Position numbers and translations under genes: made by a program. From Thermoguttaceae bacterium (lineage in GTDB: Bacteria; Planctomycetota; Planctomycetia; Pirellulales; Thermoguttaceae), in the NCBI GenBank assembly GCA_017939795.1, contig JAGBAA010000063.1:1-57315 (forward strand): 57,315 bases of DNA, read 5' to 3'. The notes beneath the pieces are model-generated. The model saw only the letters and a list, made by a program, of their open reading frames with translations, searched no databases and was not told the origin of the DNA. Positions 26,406 through 34,236 of the stretch are shown piece after piece; position 1 is the first letter of the stretch; the number at the start of each line of letters is the position of its first letter.

Positions 26406-26433
26406 ATTTTACTGTACTGCGCCGAAATGTCAA
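26406..26433 (-). promoter_or_regulatory. promoter of the PEP-CTERM gene
   Basis: Minus strand TTGACA (26428-26433), 16-base spacer, TAAAAT (26406-26411). Confidence 0.75.
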
Positions 26434-26559
26434 GAAAAAAATGTCGAAAGGGAGAAAAAAATCAAAAAACCACACAAAACATTCCATTTGGCCAGGAACT
26501 AACGATTTTAAGCCCTCGACAGAGAAGCTCAAGGTTTCCGCAGACAGTCTGTTTTCAGC

Positions 26560-26592
26560 AGTAAAAAACCCCGTCTTTAGGATCGACGGGGC
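26560..26592 (-). terminator. terminator of the GH127 gene
   Basis: Minus strand CCCCGTC and GACGGGG arms with a 9-base loop, followed by six T. Confidence 0.9.
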
Positions 26593-26630
26593 GTGGATCT
26601 CATCTTCATGCATCAACGAGGATGGTCTTC

Positions 26631-29132
26631 CTATTCAACATCCCATTCGTAAATTCCGCCGGCCCAGCCTTTCTGCGACTGCATTTCGACGCGCAGTCCT
26701 TTTGTTTTGACCGGCTTGAAGGTCGTTTCGTTGAAGATGAAATACTCCGTTCCGAATCCGCTCGGTCCTTCGACCGGCTGCCATTTGCCTTCGGTATCCA
26801 AATAGAGAAGTCTCCAGGATTCCGGGACGCGGCAGTGGCCGAAACCGCGGTCATCGAACCAGAAAATACGCACTTTTTCCACTTCCATCGTTTCCGGAAA
26901 ATGGTATTCCGCCCATTCTGCCGTTCCGAGCTTCGGCCACCAGTGCATTCCGGGGAAGAAGCGCGTTTTGTCCGTCGGAACACCGCCGTCTCCCATCAGA
27001 TCCAGATGTTTGGTCCCTTCGGAACCTCTGGTCTCAATGCTTCTCAGGAACGTCAGCGGCTGAACGGCCGATTCTTCACGATTGAGCCAAACTGCCATCT
27101 GACGAGCTTCACGGTGCGCCCAGGCATAATACGGGATCGCACGGAAGCTCACCGGACGCTGCGTGACCTGCATTGTTTTCGGATCGTTCTTCGTTGGGGC
27201 CATGTAGTACTCGCACGCCGTCCCGGTGAGTGTCATGACACCGCCGAGAAGCTCCGGCTCCCACTTTTCGGAAATCTTCGCGCTGTCGTCCAGCCGCAGG
27301 GAGTAGAGCGATTTCGTGTTCACATCCTGCTGCTCAACACAGAAGACGATCGGTCCGCGCTGAAGAGCGACTTTTCCGCGGTCCGCCGCGATCCGTTCGT
27401 CGGCAATGACGCGCTGAATGGTCATCGGGAAATCCAGATCGACCGCGTCGCCATCTTTCCAATCGCGCGTAATGGTGAGGTAGCCGTCCTCCAGCTTCGC
27501 CGTATCGACCGGCGTGCCGTTGACGGAGACCGTCCATTTCGGGAGCTGAGGATCCACGAAAGTGTAGAGTTTGGAGCCGTCCGCGACCGCCTCACCGCGC
27601 ACCCAGGCCGGGATGCGGAATTTCAGCGTATAGCGTCCGGCTGTCTTCGCAGAAACGGCGATCTTGCCGTCCCACGGGTAGTTTGTTTTCTGCTCGAGAG
27701 TAACTTTCGCCGGCTGACCGCTGACTTTGGCGTCAAGAGTCACGCTGGAATTGGAGTAAAGATTCACGTAGACCGTGTCCCCCTCAACGGCGTAAAGGTA
27801 CCCGGAAACGGACGGCATGAAACGGCAGAGATTGCTCGGACAGCAGGAGCAGCCGAACCAGGGACTGCGTTTATGGTCTCCGTTCGGGATCTCAAGCGGA
27901 TTCGGGTAAAAGAAGCTCTTTCCGTCGAGGCTGATGCCGGAAATGAGCGCATTGTACATGATCTTCTCCATGACGTCGCAGTACTCGGCCTTTCCGGAAT
28001 CGAGAAACATCCGGTGCGCCCAGTAGACCGCGGCGATCTGTGCGCAGGTCTCGCAGTATGCCGCGTCGTTCGGCAATTCGTAAGCATCCCCAAAGGATTC
28101 TCCGCGGCGTCTGGCTCCGACTCCGCCGGTGACGTAAAGTTTCTTTTCCACGACATTTTTCCAGATGCGCAGAATGGCCTCTTTGTACGCTTTGTCGCCG
28201 GTGAGTGCCGCGACGTCGGCGATCCCGCTGTACATATAGCACGCGCGGACGGCGTGTCCAACGGCTTCATCCTGTTCGACGACCGGTTTGTGGTCCTGCG
28301 AGTACGGTCCATACGGCGCGTAGGTGCGTCCTTCGGTGCGTCCGCGCAGGTCAAGGAAGTGTTTCGCCAGATCAAGGTACTTCTTTTCACCGGTCAGACG
28401 GTAGAGTTTGACCAGCCCCATTTCAACTTCCTGATGTCCCGGCGGCCAGTTCTGGGATTTACCGTCGCCGAACGTTTCGCAGATGAAGTCCGCAGATTTG
28501 AGCGCAATGTCGAGCAGATTGCGTTTCCCAGTCGCGAGATGGTGCGCATACGCCGCCTCGTAAAGATGCCCGAGACAGTAAAGTTCGTGTCCTCCCGTAT
28601 TGCTCCAGCGTTCCAGACCGCCCGGAGGCGCGACCTGCCCCTCTTTCGTCTCAGCGTTCTGGTAGATCGTGCGCATGGTGTAGAGGTAGCCGTCGGTTTC
28701 CTGCGCGGCCGCGATCTTTGCGATGATGTCGTCCATGTACGCGTCGAGTTTCGGATCCTCCTGAATGGCGAGCAGGAAGGATGCCCCCTCGAGCACTTTG
28801 TAGACGTCGGAATCGTCCCAGCAGCAGATCCCCTCAAACTTTCCTTCAAGTGTCCCGGCAGCTCTCATAAAATTGCGGACACGTCCGTTTTCCTCGCATT
28901 TCTTAAACGAAAACGGGATCGTTTCCTCGCGAGCTGTGTCGATGCGGGATTTCCAGAAACCGGACGGAATGTTCGCCTGCGTAAACGGGACCGGAGCGAT
29001 GCGGTACTCGTGCGGAACTTCAGCAGGATCTGCAAAGACCGGACCGGCGGCGGGAAGCAGCAAAATCAGAAACAGAACGGCAAAAATACGCAAAATGAAG
29101 CGTTTGCCGAAAATTTTCAGGAATCGAGACAT
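26631..29132 (-). CDS. secreted GH127 beta-L-arabinofuranosidase
   Basis: 833 residues with a signal peptide (about 10-34). The catalytic (alpha/alpha)6 domain carries the unusual GH127 zinc/thiolate centre: ETC (E361, C363) and CCPSN (C430 the nucleophile position, C431), as in HypBA1-type enzymes that release L-arabinofuranose from arabino-oligosaccharides. GGHELYCLGHL and AAGTLEGKFEG are further family motifs. A C-terminal ~130-residue beta domain (MHWWPKLGTAEWAEYHFP) resembles a discoidin/F5-8 sugar-binding fold. Ribosome site GAGAGGA. Own promoter and terminator. Substrate may vary: some relatives act on other furanosides. Confidence 0.9.
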   Translation of the reverse strand: MSRFLKIFGKRFILRIFAVLFLILLLPAAGPVFADPAEVPHEYRIAPVPFTQANIPSGFWKSRIDTAREETIPFSFKKCEENGRVRNFMRAAGTLEGKFEGICCWDDSDVYKVLEGASFLLAIQEDPKLDAYMDDIIAKIAAAQETDGYLYTMRTIYQNAETKEGQVAPPGGLERWSNTGGHELYCLGHLYEAAYAHHLATGKRNLLDIALKSADFICETFGDGKSQNWPPGHQEVEMGLVKLYRLTGEKKYLDLAKHFLDLRGRTEGRTYAPYGPYSQDHKPVVEQDEAVGHAVRACYMYSGIADVAALTGDKAYKEAILRIWKNVVEKKLYVTGGVGARRRGESFGDAYELPNDAAYCETCAQIAAVYWAHRMFLDSGKAEYCDVMEKIMYNALISGISLDGKSFFYPNPLEIPNGDHKRSPWFGCSCCPSNLCRFMPSVSGYLYAVEGDTVYVNLYSNSSVTLDAKVSGQPAKVTLEQKTNYPWDGKIAVSAKTAGRYTLKFRIPAWVRGEAVADGSKLYTFVDPQLPKWTVSVNGTPVDTAKLEDGYLTITRDWKDGDAVDLDFPMTIQRVIADERIAADRGKVALQRGPIVFCVEQQDVNTKSLYSLRLDDSAKISEKWEPELLGGVMTLTGTACEYYMAPTKNDPKTMQVTQRPVSFRAIPYYAWAHREARQMAVWLNREESAVQPLTFLRSIETRGSEGTKHLDLMGDGGVPTDKTRFFPGMHWWPKLGTAEWAEYHFPETMEVEKVRIFWFDDRGFGHCRVPESWRLLYLDTEGKWQPVEGPSGFGTEYFIFNETTFKPVKTKGLRVEMQSQKGWAGGIYEWDVE

Positions 29133-29205
29133 AAAAATTCCTCTCGAAAGTGAACTTCAAAACGAAAAAAAATTGCGAAAACACATTTTCCGCACTCAAA
29201 TTTCT

Positions 29206-29233
29206 ATCATACCAGAGAGAAAAGAAAAGTCAA
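29206..29233 (-). promoter_or_regulatory. promoter of the GH127 gene
   Basis: Minus strand TTGACT (29228-29233), 16-base spacer, TATGAT (29206-29211), about 75 bases before the ATG. It lies just downstream of the flhB stop. Confidence 0.75.
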
Positions 29234-29312
29234 TAGGACATTTGCGCAAATTTATTTGTCTTTTCGCAACACAACGCCCCGCCAAGTCCAAAGAAATCCG
29301 CCGTATTCGCCG

Positions 29313-30047
29313 TCAGGACCTTTGGCGCATCTTCTGTTTCACGGTCTGATCCCCCTCGGTGATTCGGATCTCTTCTTTCATCTGCTCGTACGTCATGCGC
29401 AGACGGAGTTTGTGCCGGTAAAACTGCCAGCCGTAATCTGCGGCGGCAAGAAGAAAAAGGACCAGCGCGATACGGAGTCCCGTTCCGAGGATGATATTCT
29501 GCATTTTCAGTACAGCGGTCTGAAATTCCATCTGGCAGAGAGCACAGAGCGTCGGGATCTGGCGCGTGACCATCCAGACGAGAAACGCGCCGACAAGCAG
29601 GAGTTTCGCGGCTCCGAACCCGGCAGACATCACGGGATCCCACGAGAAAATGCGTTTCATCCCGTTCGCAGGATCGACGTTTTTCCATTTAGGCACCAGA
29701 CGTGAGGGAAGGAAAAGAAACTGCGTCTGCACGAGCGAGACCAACGCCGTCACGATCGGAACAAGCGCAAGAAACGGAACGACGTAAAAAAGCGCAAGCT
29801 GGACCCACGCATTCCATTTTTCAAAAAAGAGTTCCGGCGTCATCCGAAGCCACGGTCCCTCCGACCAGGCAGTCTCGGCGAAGTGGAACGGAACGCTGAC
29901 CAGAAAGTGTCCGAACCCCCAGAAAAGAAGCATTCCGGCCAGAAGCATCGACGCATTCACCAGATCGCGGCTCAAAGCCGTTTCTCCCTGTCGGCGCATC
30001 TTTTCCCGATGCCGCGGGGTTGGTTCAAAAGTCTTCTCTTCGGACAT
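29313..30047 (-). CDS. flhB: FlhB, flagellar export switch protein lacking its C-terminal domain
   Basis: 244 residues against about 350-380 in typical FlhB. The N-terminal EKTFEPTPRHREKMRRQG and the four-helix membrane domain are intact, and the conserved linker MKEEIRITEGDQTVKQKMRQ is present. The protein then stops, before the cytoplasmic FlhBC domain with the self-cleaving NPTH site that switches export from hook to filament substrates. Reading through the stop, or the other frames, gives no NPTH. It is the third gene of fliQ-fliR-flhB (60-base gap after fliR). Either a separate FlhBC-like protein exists elsewhere or switching works differently. Confidence 0.88.
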   Translation of the reverse strand: MSEEKTFEPTPRHREKMRRQGETALSRDLVNASMLLAGMLLFWGFGHFLVSVPFHFAETAWSEGPWLRMTPELFFEKWNAWVQLALFYVVPFLALVPIVTALVSLVQTQFLFLPSRLVPKWKNVDPANGMKRIFSWDPVMSAGFGAAKLLLVGAFLVWMVTRQIPTLCALCQMEFQTAVLKMQNIILGTGLRIALVLFLLAAADYGWQFYRHKLRLRMTYEQMKEEIRITEGDQTVKQKMRQRS

Positions 30048-30107
30048 AAGGTCTGCTCTTCAAAAAAAGGAAACAGGATCGGATCAAAACGGGATGCCGA
30101 ACGGAAA

Positions 30108-30887
30108 TCAGCGAGGGGCGGTGAACGGGAAAAAGTCTCTCCAAACCTCCGCAAAGGTATCCTGAAACAGGATGACTGCCAAACCGAGCGTAAGCGAAAG
30201 GATGAAAAGCAGGACCAGCACACTGACGGGAAACGCCATGGCGAAAACGTCCAGCTGGGGAAATACGCGATTCAGGATCGCCAGTCCGATCTGTGCCGTA
30301 AGGATGACCGTGAGGATCGGGAGAGCCATTTGCACGCCGATCTGGAATCCAAGGAAAAAGAGCGTCGGCAGTTCCTGTGCGATTTTGGGAATTTCGGGCA
30401 CACAGCCGGCAGGGTAGGCGGTAAAGCTCTGAAGGACGGCATCCAGAATGAGGAGATGTCCTCCGGACAGGAAGACGGCCGCGATACCGAGAAGGTAAAA
30501 AAACGAGGCCGTGATGGGGGCAGCGTCATTGGAGAGTCCGCCGTCCACAGGAAAGGAAATGCCTCCGAGATACGCCGCGGCAGTTCCTGCGATCCGAAGT
30601 GCCGCAAAGAGGAAAAGTGCCGCCGTCCCCATCGCAAGCCCGAAAAAGACTTCTCCTCCGAAAGCCGCCAGGAATCCCGGATCTGTCCAGGTCAGACGTT
30701 CCTGAAAATACGCACTCTCCGGCGTCTGATGCGATGCCAGAAGAAGTGCCGTCAAAAATGCAAAAAGCGCACGCCAGCGGATCGGGACCATCTTTCCCGT
30801 AAAAAGCGGAGCCGTCAGAAACATCGCAAGCAAACGCGCAAGGATGAGGAGGAACTGGCTCGCATTGAGAAAAACGATCTCTTCCAT
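30108..30887 (-). CDS. fliR: flagellar export gate protein FliR
   Basis: 259 residues, normal length. Six hydrophobic segments; the recognisable parts are the N-terminal ASQFLLILARLLAMFLTAPL and the central GGEVFFGLAMG and FLGFQIGVQMALPIL segments typical of FliR/SctT. It forms the export gate with FliP and FliQ. It follows fliQ by about 50 bases. fliP and flhA are not in the window. Confidence 0.92.
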   Translation of the reverse strand: MEEIVFLNASQFLLILARLLAMFLTAPLFTGKMVPIRWRALFAFLTALLLASHQTPESAYFQERLTWTDPGFLAAFGGEVFFGLAMGTAALFLFAALRIAGTAAAYLGGISFPVDGGLSNDAAPITASFFYLLGIAAVFLSGGHLLILDAVLQSFTAYPAGCVPEIPKIAQELPTLFFLGFQIGVQMALPILTVILTAQIGLAILNRVFPQLDVFAMAFPVSVLVLLFILSLTLGLAVILFQDTFAEVWRDFFPFTAPR

Positions 30888-30939
30888 AAATCGGCAAACC
30901 GGCGGAACCGGGAAATTCGTGTCTGGGCACGCTCCGGCA

Positions 30940-31212
30940 TTACGGCAGGATCGTGTTCGGGATCCCGTGAATGACTTCCTGCGTAAATTCGGTCATGGTG
31001 GAAAGCATCCAGGGCATAAGCAGACTCAGAACGAGCAGAACGATGAGAACTTTCGGCACAAAAGCAAGCGTCTGTTCCTGGATCTGCGTCAGAGCCTGAA
31101 AAAGCCCCGTCAAAAAACCAACGAGCACCGCCGAAATCAAAATCGGAAGCGCAAGCGTCAGCGTCAGCAGGACGGCATTCCGTCCAAGTTCCAAAATCGG
31201 TCCGCTATCCAT
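30940..31212 (-). CDS. fliQ: flagellar export gate protein FliQ
   Basis: 90 residues with two hydrophobic helices (VLLTLTLALPILISAVLVG and VPKVLIVLLVLSLLMPWML) and the typical middle QALTQIQEQTLAFVPK. Start taken at the ATG at 31212, with AGAAG upstream; an in-frame GTG nine bases earlier (31221) is the alternative. First gene of the fliQ-fliR-flhB unit. Confidence 0.92.
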   Translation of the reverse strand: MDSGPILELGRNAVLLTLTLALPILISAVLVGFLTGLFQALTQIQEQTLAFVPKVLIVLLVLSLLMPWMLSTMTEFTQEVIHGIPNTILP

Positions 31213-31422
31213 AAGATCCACTTCTTTGAGGACAAAAAAAGGGAAAGCGCCGACACACTCACCAACCGACGCATCCCCATTAAAACTGACCAGAGTTTAG
31301 CCGATTCAGGAAAAATACGCAAGAGCGTTTTTCAAAAAAAACTCTTTTTTCCAAAAATTTCTGAAAATTTTCCAAAAATCTGCGAACAAAACAGGTTCAT
31401 CCGGTTACGGAGTGCTAATTCC

Positions 31423-31626
31423 GCCATGAAGACACGGACAGCTCGCGGGATCACTCAGAGAAGGAACGCGAAAAATACGAAAAGAAGCCAGCTCCGCGAA
31501 GCGATTTTAAAAATCAAAAAATTTCATTTTCGTGTTTTTTCGCACATTTCGTGAAATTCGTGCTAGGCACCGTCCAGGCCTTTTTTCTTTTCAGTGTGTT
31601 TCTGCGGATATTCTGTAAATTCAGCG
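31423..31626 (+). repeat. dispersed repeat R1, copy B
   Basis: About 200 bases matching 49898-50100 in order: ACACGGA-AGCTC, AGAGAAGGA-C-CGAAAAA-ACGAAAAGAA, TTTTTTCGCACATTTCGTGA, CCGTCCAG-CCTTTTTTCTTTTCAGTGTGTTTCTGCGG. It is internally palindromic (CACGAAAA against TTTTCGTG). Confidence 0.8.
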
Positions 31627-31788
31627 GGGAGATCTTCGGCGAAAGGTCCCACACACGATCTCACCCTTCGGGAGAGATCCGGCTGCCCGTCAAGTCATGA
31701 ACGCTCGTGAGGGAGGTGCATTTTGAAAATCGTTCCTCCCTCAGATCCCCTCTTCAAAAACTTTTTGATGCTTTTGTGTCTCGGGAAT
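31622..31788 (+). repeat. dispersed repeat R2, copy B
   Basis: Nearly identical to 13010-13172, with the same two hairpins. The first (31657-31679) has GATCT/AGATC where copy A has GATTT/AAATC, a compensating change. Flanked by TCAGCGG on the left and TCCGCGG shortly after its right end. The remainder of the gap 31213-32098 holds no gene I can recognise. Confidence 0.8.
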
Positions 31789-32029
31789 ATTTTTTGTGCA
31801 GTCCGCGGCAAAATCAAATCTGATCCAGTACGCACATTCTGGAAGAGCCTTGAAATTCCCTTTTTCTCTGTGTTTCCGGCTCGTCTCCTTTGTTTTCAGC
31901 AGTGAAAAGCACAAAAAAGGGAGAATTTGTGGAAAAAAACGGGAAATTTTTGGAAATATTTCCGATTTTTAGAAAAAAGGCGCGGGGAAGTACTTGCGTT
32001 TCTGCGCGTTTTGTGTTAAACCTAATGTA

Positions 32030-32045
32030 TTCAGGAGCTCCTGAA
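32030..32045. promoter_or_regulatory. perfect 16-base palindrome before the sugar-isomerase gene
   Basis: TTCAGGAGCTCCTGAA, 53 bases before the ATG at 32099, in the position expected for an operator. No strong promoter boxes are seen beside it. Confidence 0.5.
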
Positions 32046-32098
32046 AACGTTTTTGACCAACCAACCATTCACAAGAAATTCAGATCACGGAGAAAAAC

Positions 32099-33100
32099 AT
32101 GCCCAGACCGATTACGTTGTTCACGGGTCAGTGGGGAGACCTCAATCTCGAAACGATTGCCAGCCGCATGAGCGAATTCGGCTACGACGGCCTTGAACTG
32201 GCCTGCGGAGCCAACGACCATTTCGATATTCACAAAGTGCTGGAAGACGACAATTACTGGCCGGAAAAGAAAGCGATGCTTGAAAAGTACGGCATGAACG
32301 TCTGGGCAGTGAGCAATCACTGTGTCGGACAGTGCGTTCTGGACAAGATCGACTCCCGCCACAAGAACATCGTTCCGAACTACGTTTGGGGCGACGGCGA
32401 TCCGGAAGGTGTTCGTGAACGCGCGATCAAGGAATCGAAAGACGTTGCGCGTGCTGCGGCGAAATGCGGCATCAAAATCGTGACGGGCTTCACCGGTTCC
32501 AGCATCTGGCCGCTTCTGTACAGCTGGCCGCCGGCGGACTGGAAAGACATCGACGCGGGTTTTGAACTTCTGAACGAACTGTGGACGCCGATCATGGACG
32601 TCTATCAGGAATGCGGCGTGAAATTCGCGCTGGAAGTCCATCCGACGGAAATCGCGTTTGACCTTTACTCTGCCGAAGCCGCCCTCAAGGCGATGAATTA
32701 CCATCCGGCATTCGGTTTCAACTTTGACCCGAGCCACCTGATCTGGCAGGGTGTCGATCCGGCCGAATTCATCCGTGCATTCCCGGACCGCATTTACCAC
32801 GTCCACGTGAAAGATGCCGCCGTCACGCTCAACGGCAAATCGGGCATTCTGGCCTCCCACATCAACTTTGGCGACCGCCGCCGCGGCTGGGATTTCCGCA
32901 GCCCGGGTCACGGAGACGTCAATTTTGAAGAGATCGTCCGTGAACTCAACGTCGCGAAATACGAAGGCCCGCTCTCCGTCGAATGGGAAGATTCCGGCAT
33001 GGAACGCTTCTGGGGCGCGGAAGACGCTCTCAATTTCGTGAAGAGCTGGAACTTCTCGCCGAGCGACTTCGCGTTTGACTCCAACTTCAGCAAAGACTAG
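32099..33100 (+). CDS. TIM-barrel sugar phosphate isomerase/epimerase-like protein
   Basis: 333 residues of the xylose-isomerase-like (AP endonuclease family 2) fold: MSEFGYDGLELACG at the start, EVHPTEIAFD, FGFNFDPSHLIWQGVDP (Asp/His metal ligands), YHVHVKDA and a C-terminal PLSVEWEDSGM, the metal-binding Glu region. Members isomerise or epimerise keto-sugars and inositols; the substrate is not evident. Codon use looks optimised (many GAA, CTG, CCG), suggesting high expression. Ribosome site GGAG seven bases upstream. Followed by its own terminator. Confidence 0.85.
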   Translation: MPRPITLFTGQWGDLNLETIASRMSEFGYDGLELACGANDHFDIHKVLEDDNYWPEKKAMLEKYGMNVWAVSNHCVGQCVLDKIDSRHKNIVPNYVWGDGDPEGVRERAIKESKDVARAAAKCGIKIVTGFTGSSIWPLLYSWPPADWKDIDAGFELLNELWTPIMDVYQECGVKFALEVHPTEIAFDLYSAEAALKAMNYHPAFGFNFDPSHLIWQGVDPAEFIRAFPDRIYHVHVKDAAVTLNGKSGILASHINFGDRRRGWDFRSPGHGDVNFEEIVRELNVAKYEGPLSVEWEDSGMERFWGAEDALNFVKSWNFSPSDFAFDSNFSKD

Positions 33101-33140
33101 GAGATGCGCAGAAGATCCTGAAATCTTCATAGCACACACA

Positions 33141-33174
33141 AAGTCCGCATCATGGAAACATGGTGCGGATTTTG
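33141..33174 (+). terminator. terminator of the sugar-isomerase gene
   Basis: TCCGCATCA and TGGTGCGGA form a stem with one G-T pair, followed by TTTTGG. Confidence 0.6.
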
Positions 33175-33292
33175 GCACATTGGGAGGCGGCTGCGAATAC
33201 GGTACGTTTACTCTGACGGCGGCCAGGCAGGATCGTTTCCGGATCTCATCCACGTTTCTGAAACAGCAAAACCGGTTTTGATGGAGGGAAAA

Positions 33293-34192
33293 ATGAGCAC
33301 ACCGCAAGTCAGATTCCTGTTTTTTGGAGCACTCTTTTTTGATTTCTGCCGGATCCTTTCCGCCTCGGAAGGAAACATGATGCCGGATACCGCGCCGGTG
33401 TTTCTCTGCGACGGCGAGATCTTCTGGATCTTCGTGGTGATTTTTTTCATTTTCCGATTTTTTGCATCGAAAGCAGATCCGGAACAGACCGGTTTTCCGC
33501 GTCCCAAATCGACGCCGGGGCAGAAAAGGATCCTGGAAACGATCGCACTGGAAGAATTCCGGCGTGAAGCACAAAATCAGCCGGACCGCGCATTTCCCCA
33601 TCCGGCAAACCGTCCGCAGCTGCCGCGCAAGTCTTCGCCGCGAACATCTTCGCCGCAAACATCGGTTTCGCCGGGCAGTCAGTATTCCATTCCGGACCAG
33701 TACCTGCAAAGAACGCCGATGGCACAGTCCCGGAAACAGCCTGTCGGCACAGTATCCGCGCATTCCGGCATCCCTTCCCATTTGTCTGCACATTCCCACA
33801 CAGAAGAGATCCTCGCGCCGGTCTACGAACTTGCGGGACACGGCAAGCTGGACCTTCTGCGCAAAAAACTGGCCAAAGGGGCCAACGTCAACGAACAGGA
33901 CGCTTTTTTTTGCGAGACCGGCCTTCACCGGGCTGCGAAACGCGGAGATGCTGCCGCGGTCCAGCTTCTTCTGGAATCCGGTGCGGACGTCCGTTTCGTG
34001 ACGCTCCCATACGGCGAGACCCCGCTCCATTTTGCCGTTTCAGGACGCAATCCGCAAGTCATTCGCCTTCTCCTCCAATACGGCGCGAACCCAAACGCGA
34101 AAGACTGCTTCGGACGCACTCCGGCACAATGTTCCCGATTTTACGGCGAACTGCGCGAGATTTTTGAAAAAGCCGGCGCAAAGGTCCAATAA
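33293..34192 (+). CDS. membrane protein with C-terminal ankyrin repeats
   Basis: 299 residues from the ATG at 33293 (GGAGG five bases upstream). One or two N-terminal hydrophobic segments (about 8-25 and 40-62, EIFWIFVVIFFIFRFF), a Pro/Ser/Gln-rich linker, then two to three ankyrin repeats (TGLHRAAKRGDAAAVQLLLESGADV and TPLHFAVSGRNPQVIRLLLQYGANPN). Ankyrin repeats bind protein partners. The next gene, a GHKL ATPase, starts only 44 bases later with no terminator between, so the two may be one transcript, making this a possible membrane adaptor of that cassette. Confidence 0.75.
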   Translation: MSTPQVRFLFFGALFFDFCRILSASEGNMMPDTAPVFLCDGEIFWIFVVIFFIFRFFASKADPEQTGFPRPKSTPGQKRILETIALEEFRREAQNQPDRAFPHPANRPQLPRKSSPRTSSPQTSVSPGSQYSIPDQYLQRTPMAQSRKQPVGTVSAHSGIPSHLSAHSHTEEILAPVYELAGHGKLDLLRKKLAKGANVNEQDAFFCETGLHRAAKRGDAAAVQLLLESGADVRFVTLPYGETPLHFAVSGRNPQVIRLLLQYGANPNAKDCFGRTPAQCSRFYGELREIFEKAGAKVQ

Positions 34193-34236
34193 AAAAAGTT
34201 CAACCAGACACTCAACAAAAAACGAATGACGCCGAA

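Noticed and set aside
26622..29153. 843-codon plus-strand frame opposite the GH127 gene
   Set aside because: Mirror of a GC-biased gene; no family motifs, while the minus strand has a complete signal peptide and catalytic motifs.
29205..29312. Frameshifted remainder of FlhB downstream of its stop
   Set aside because: Readthrough and the other frames contain no NPTH or FlhBC-like sequence, and the GH127 promoter occupies the site.
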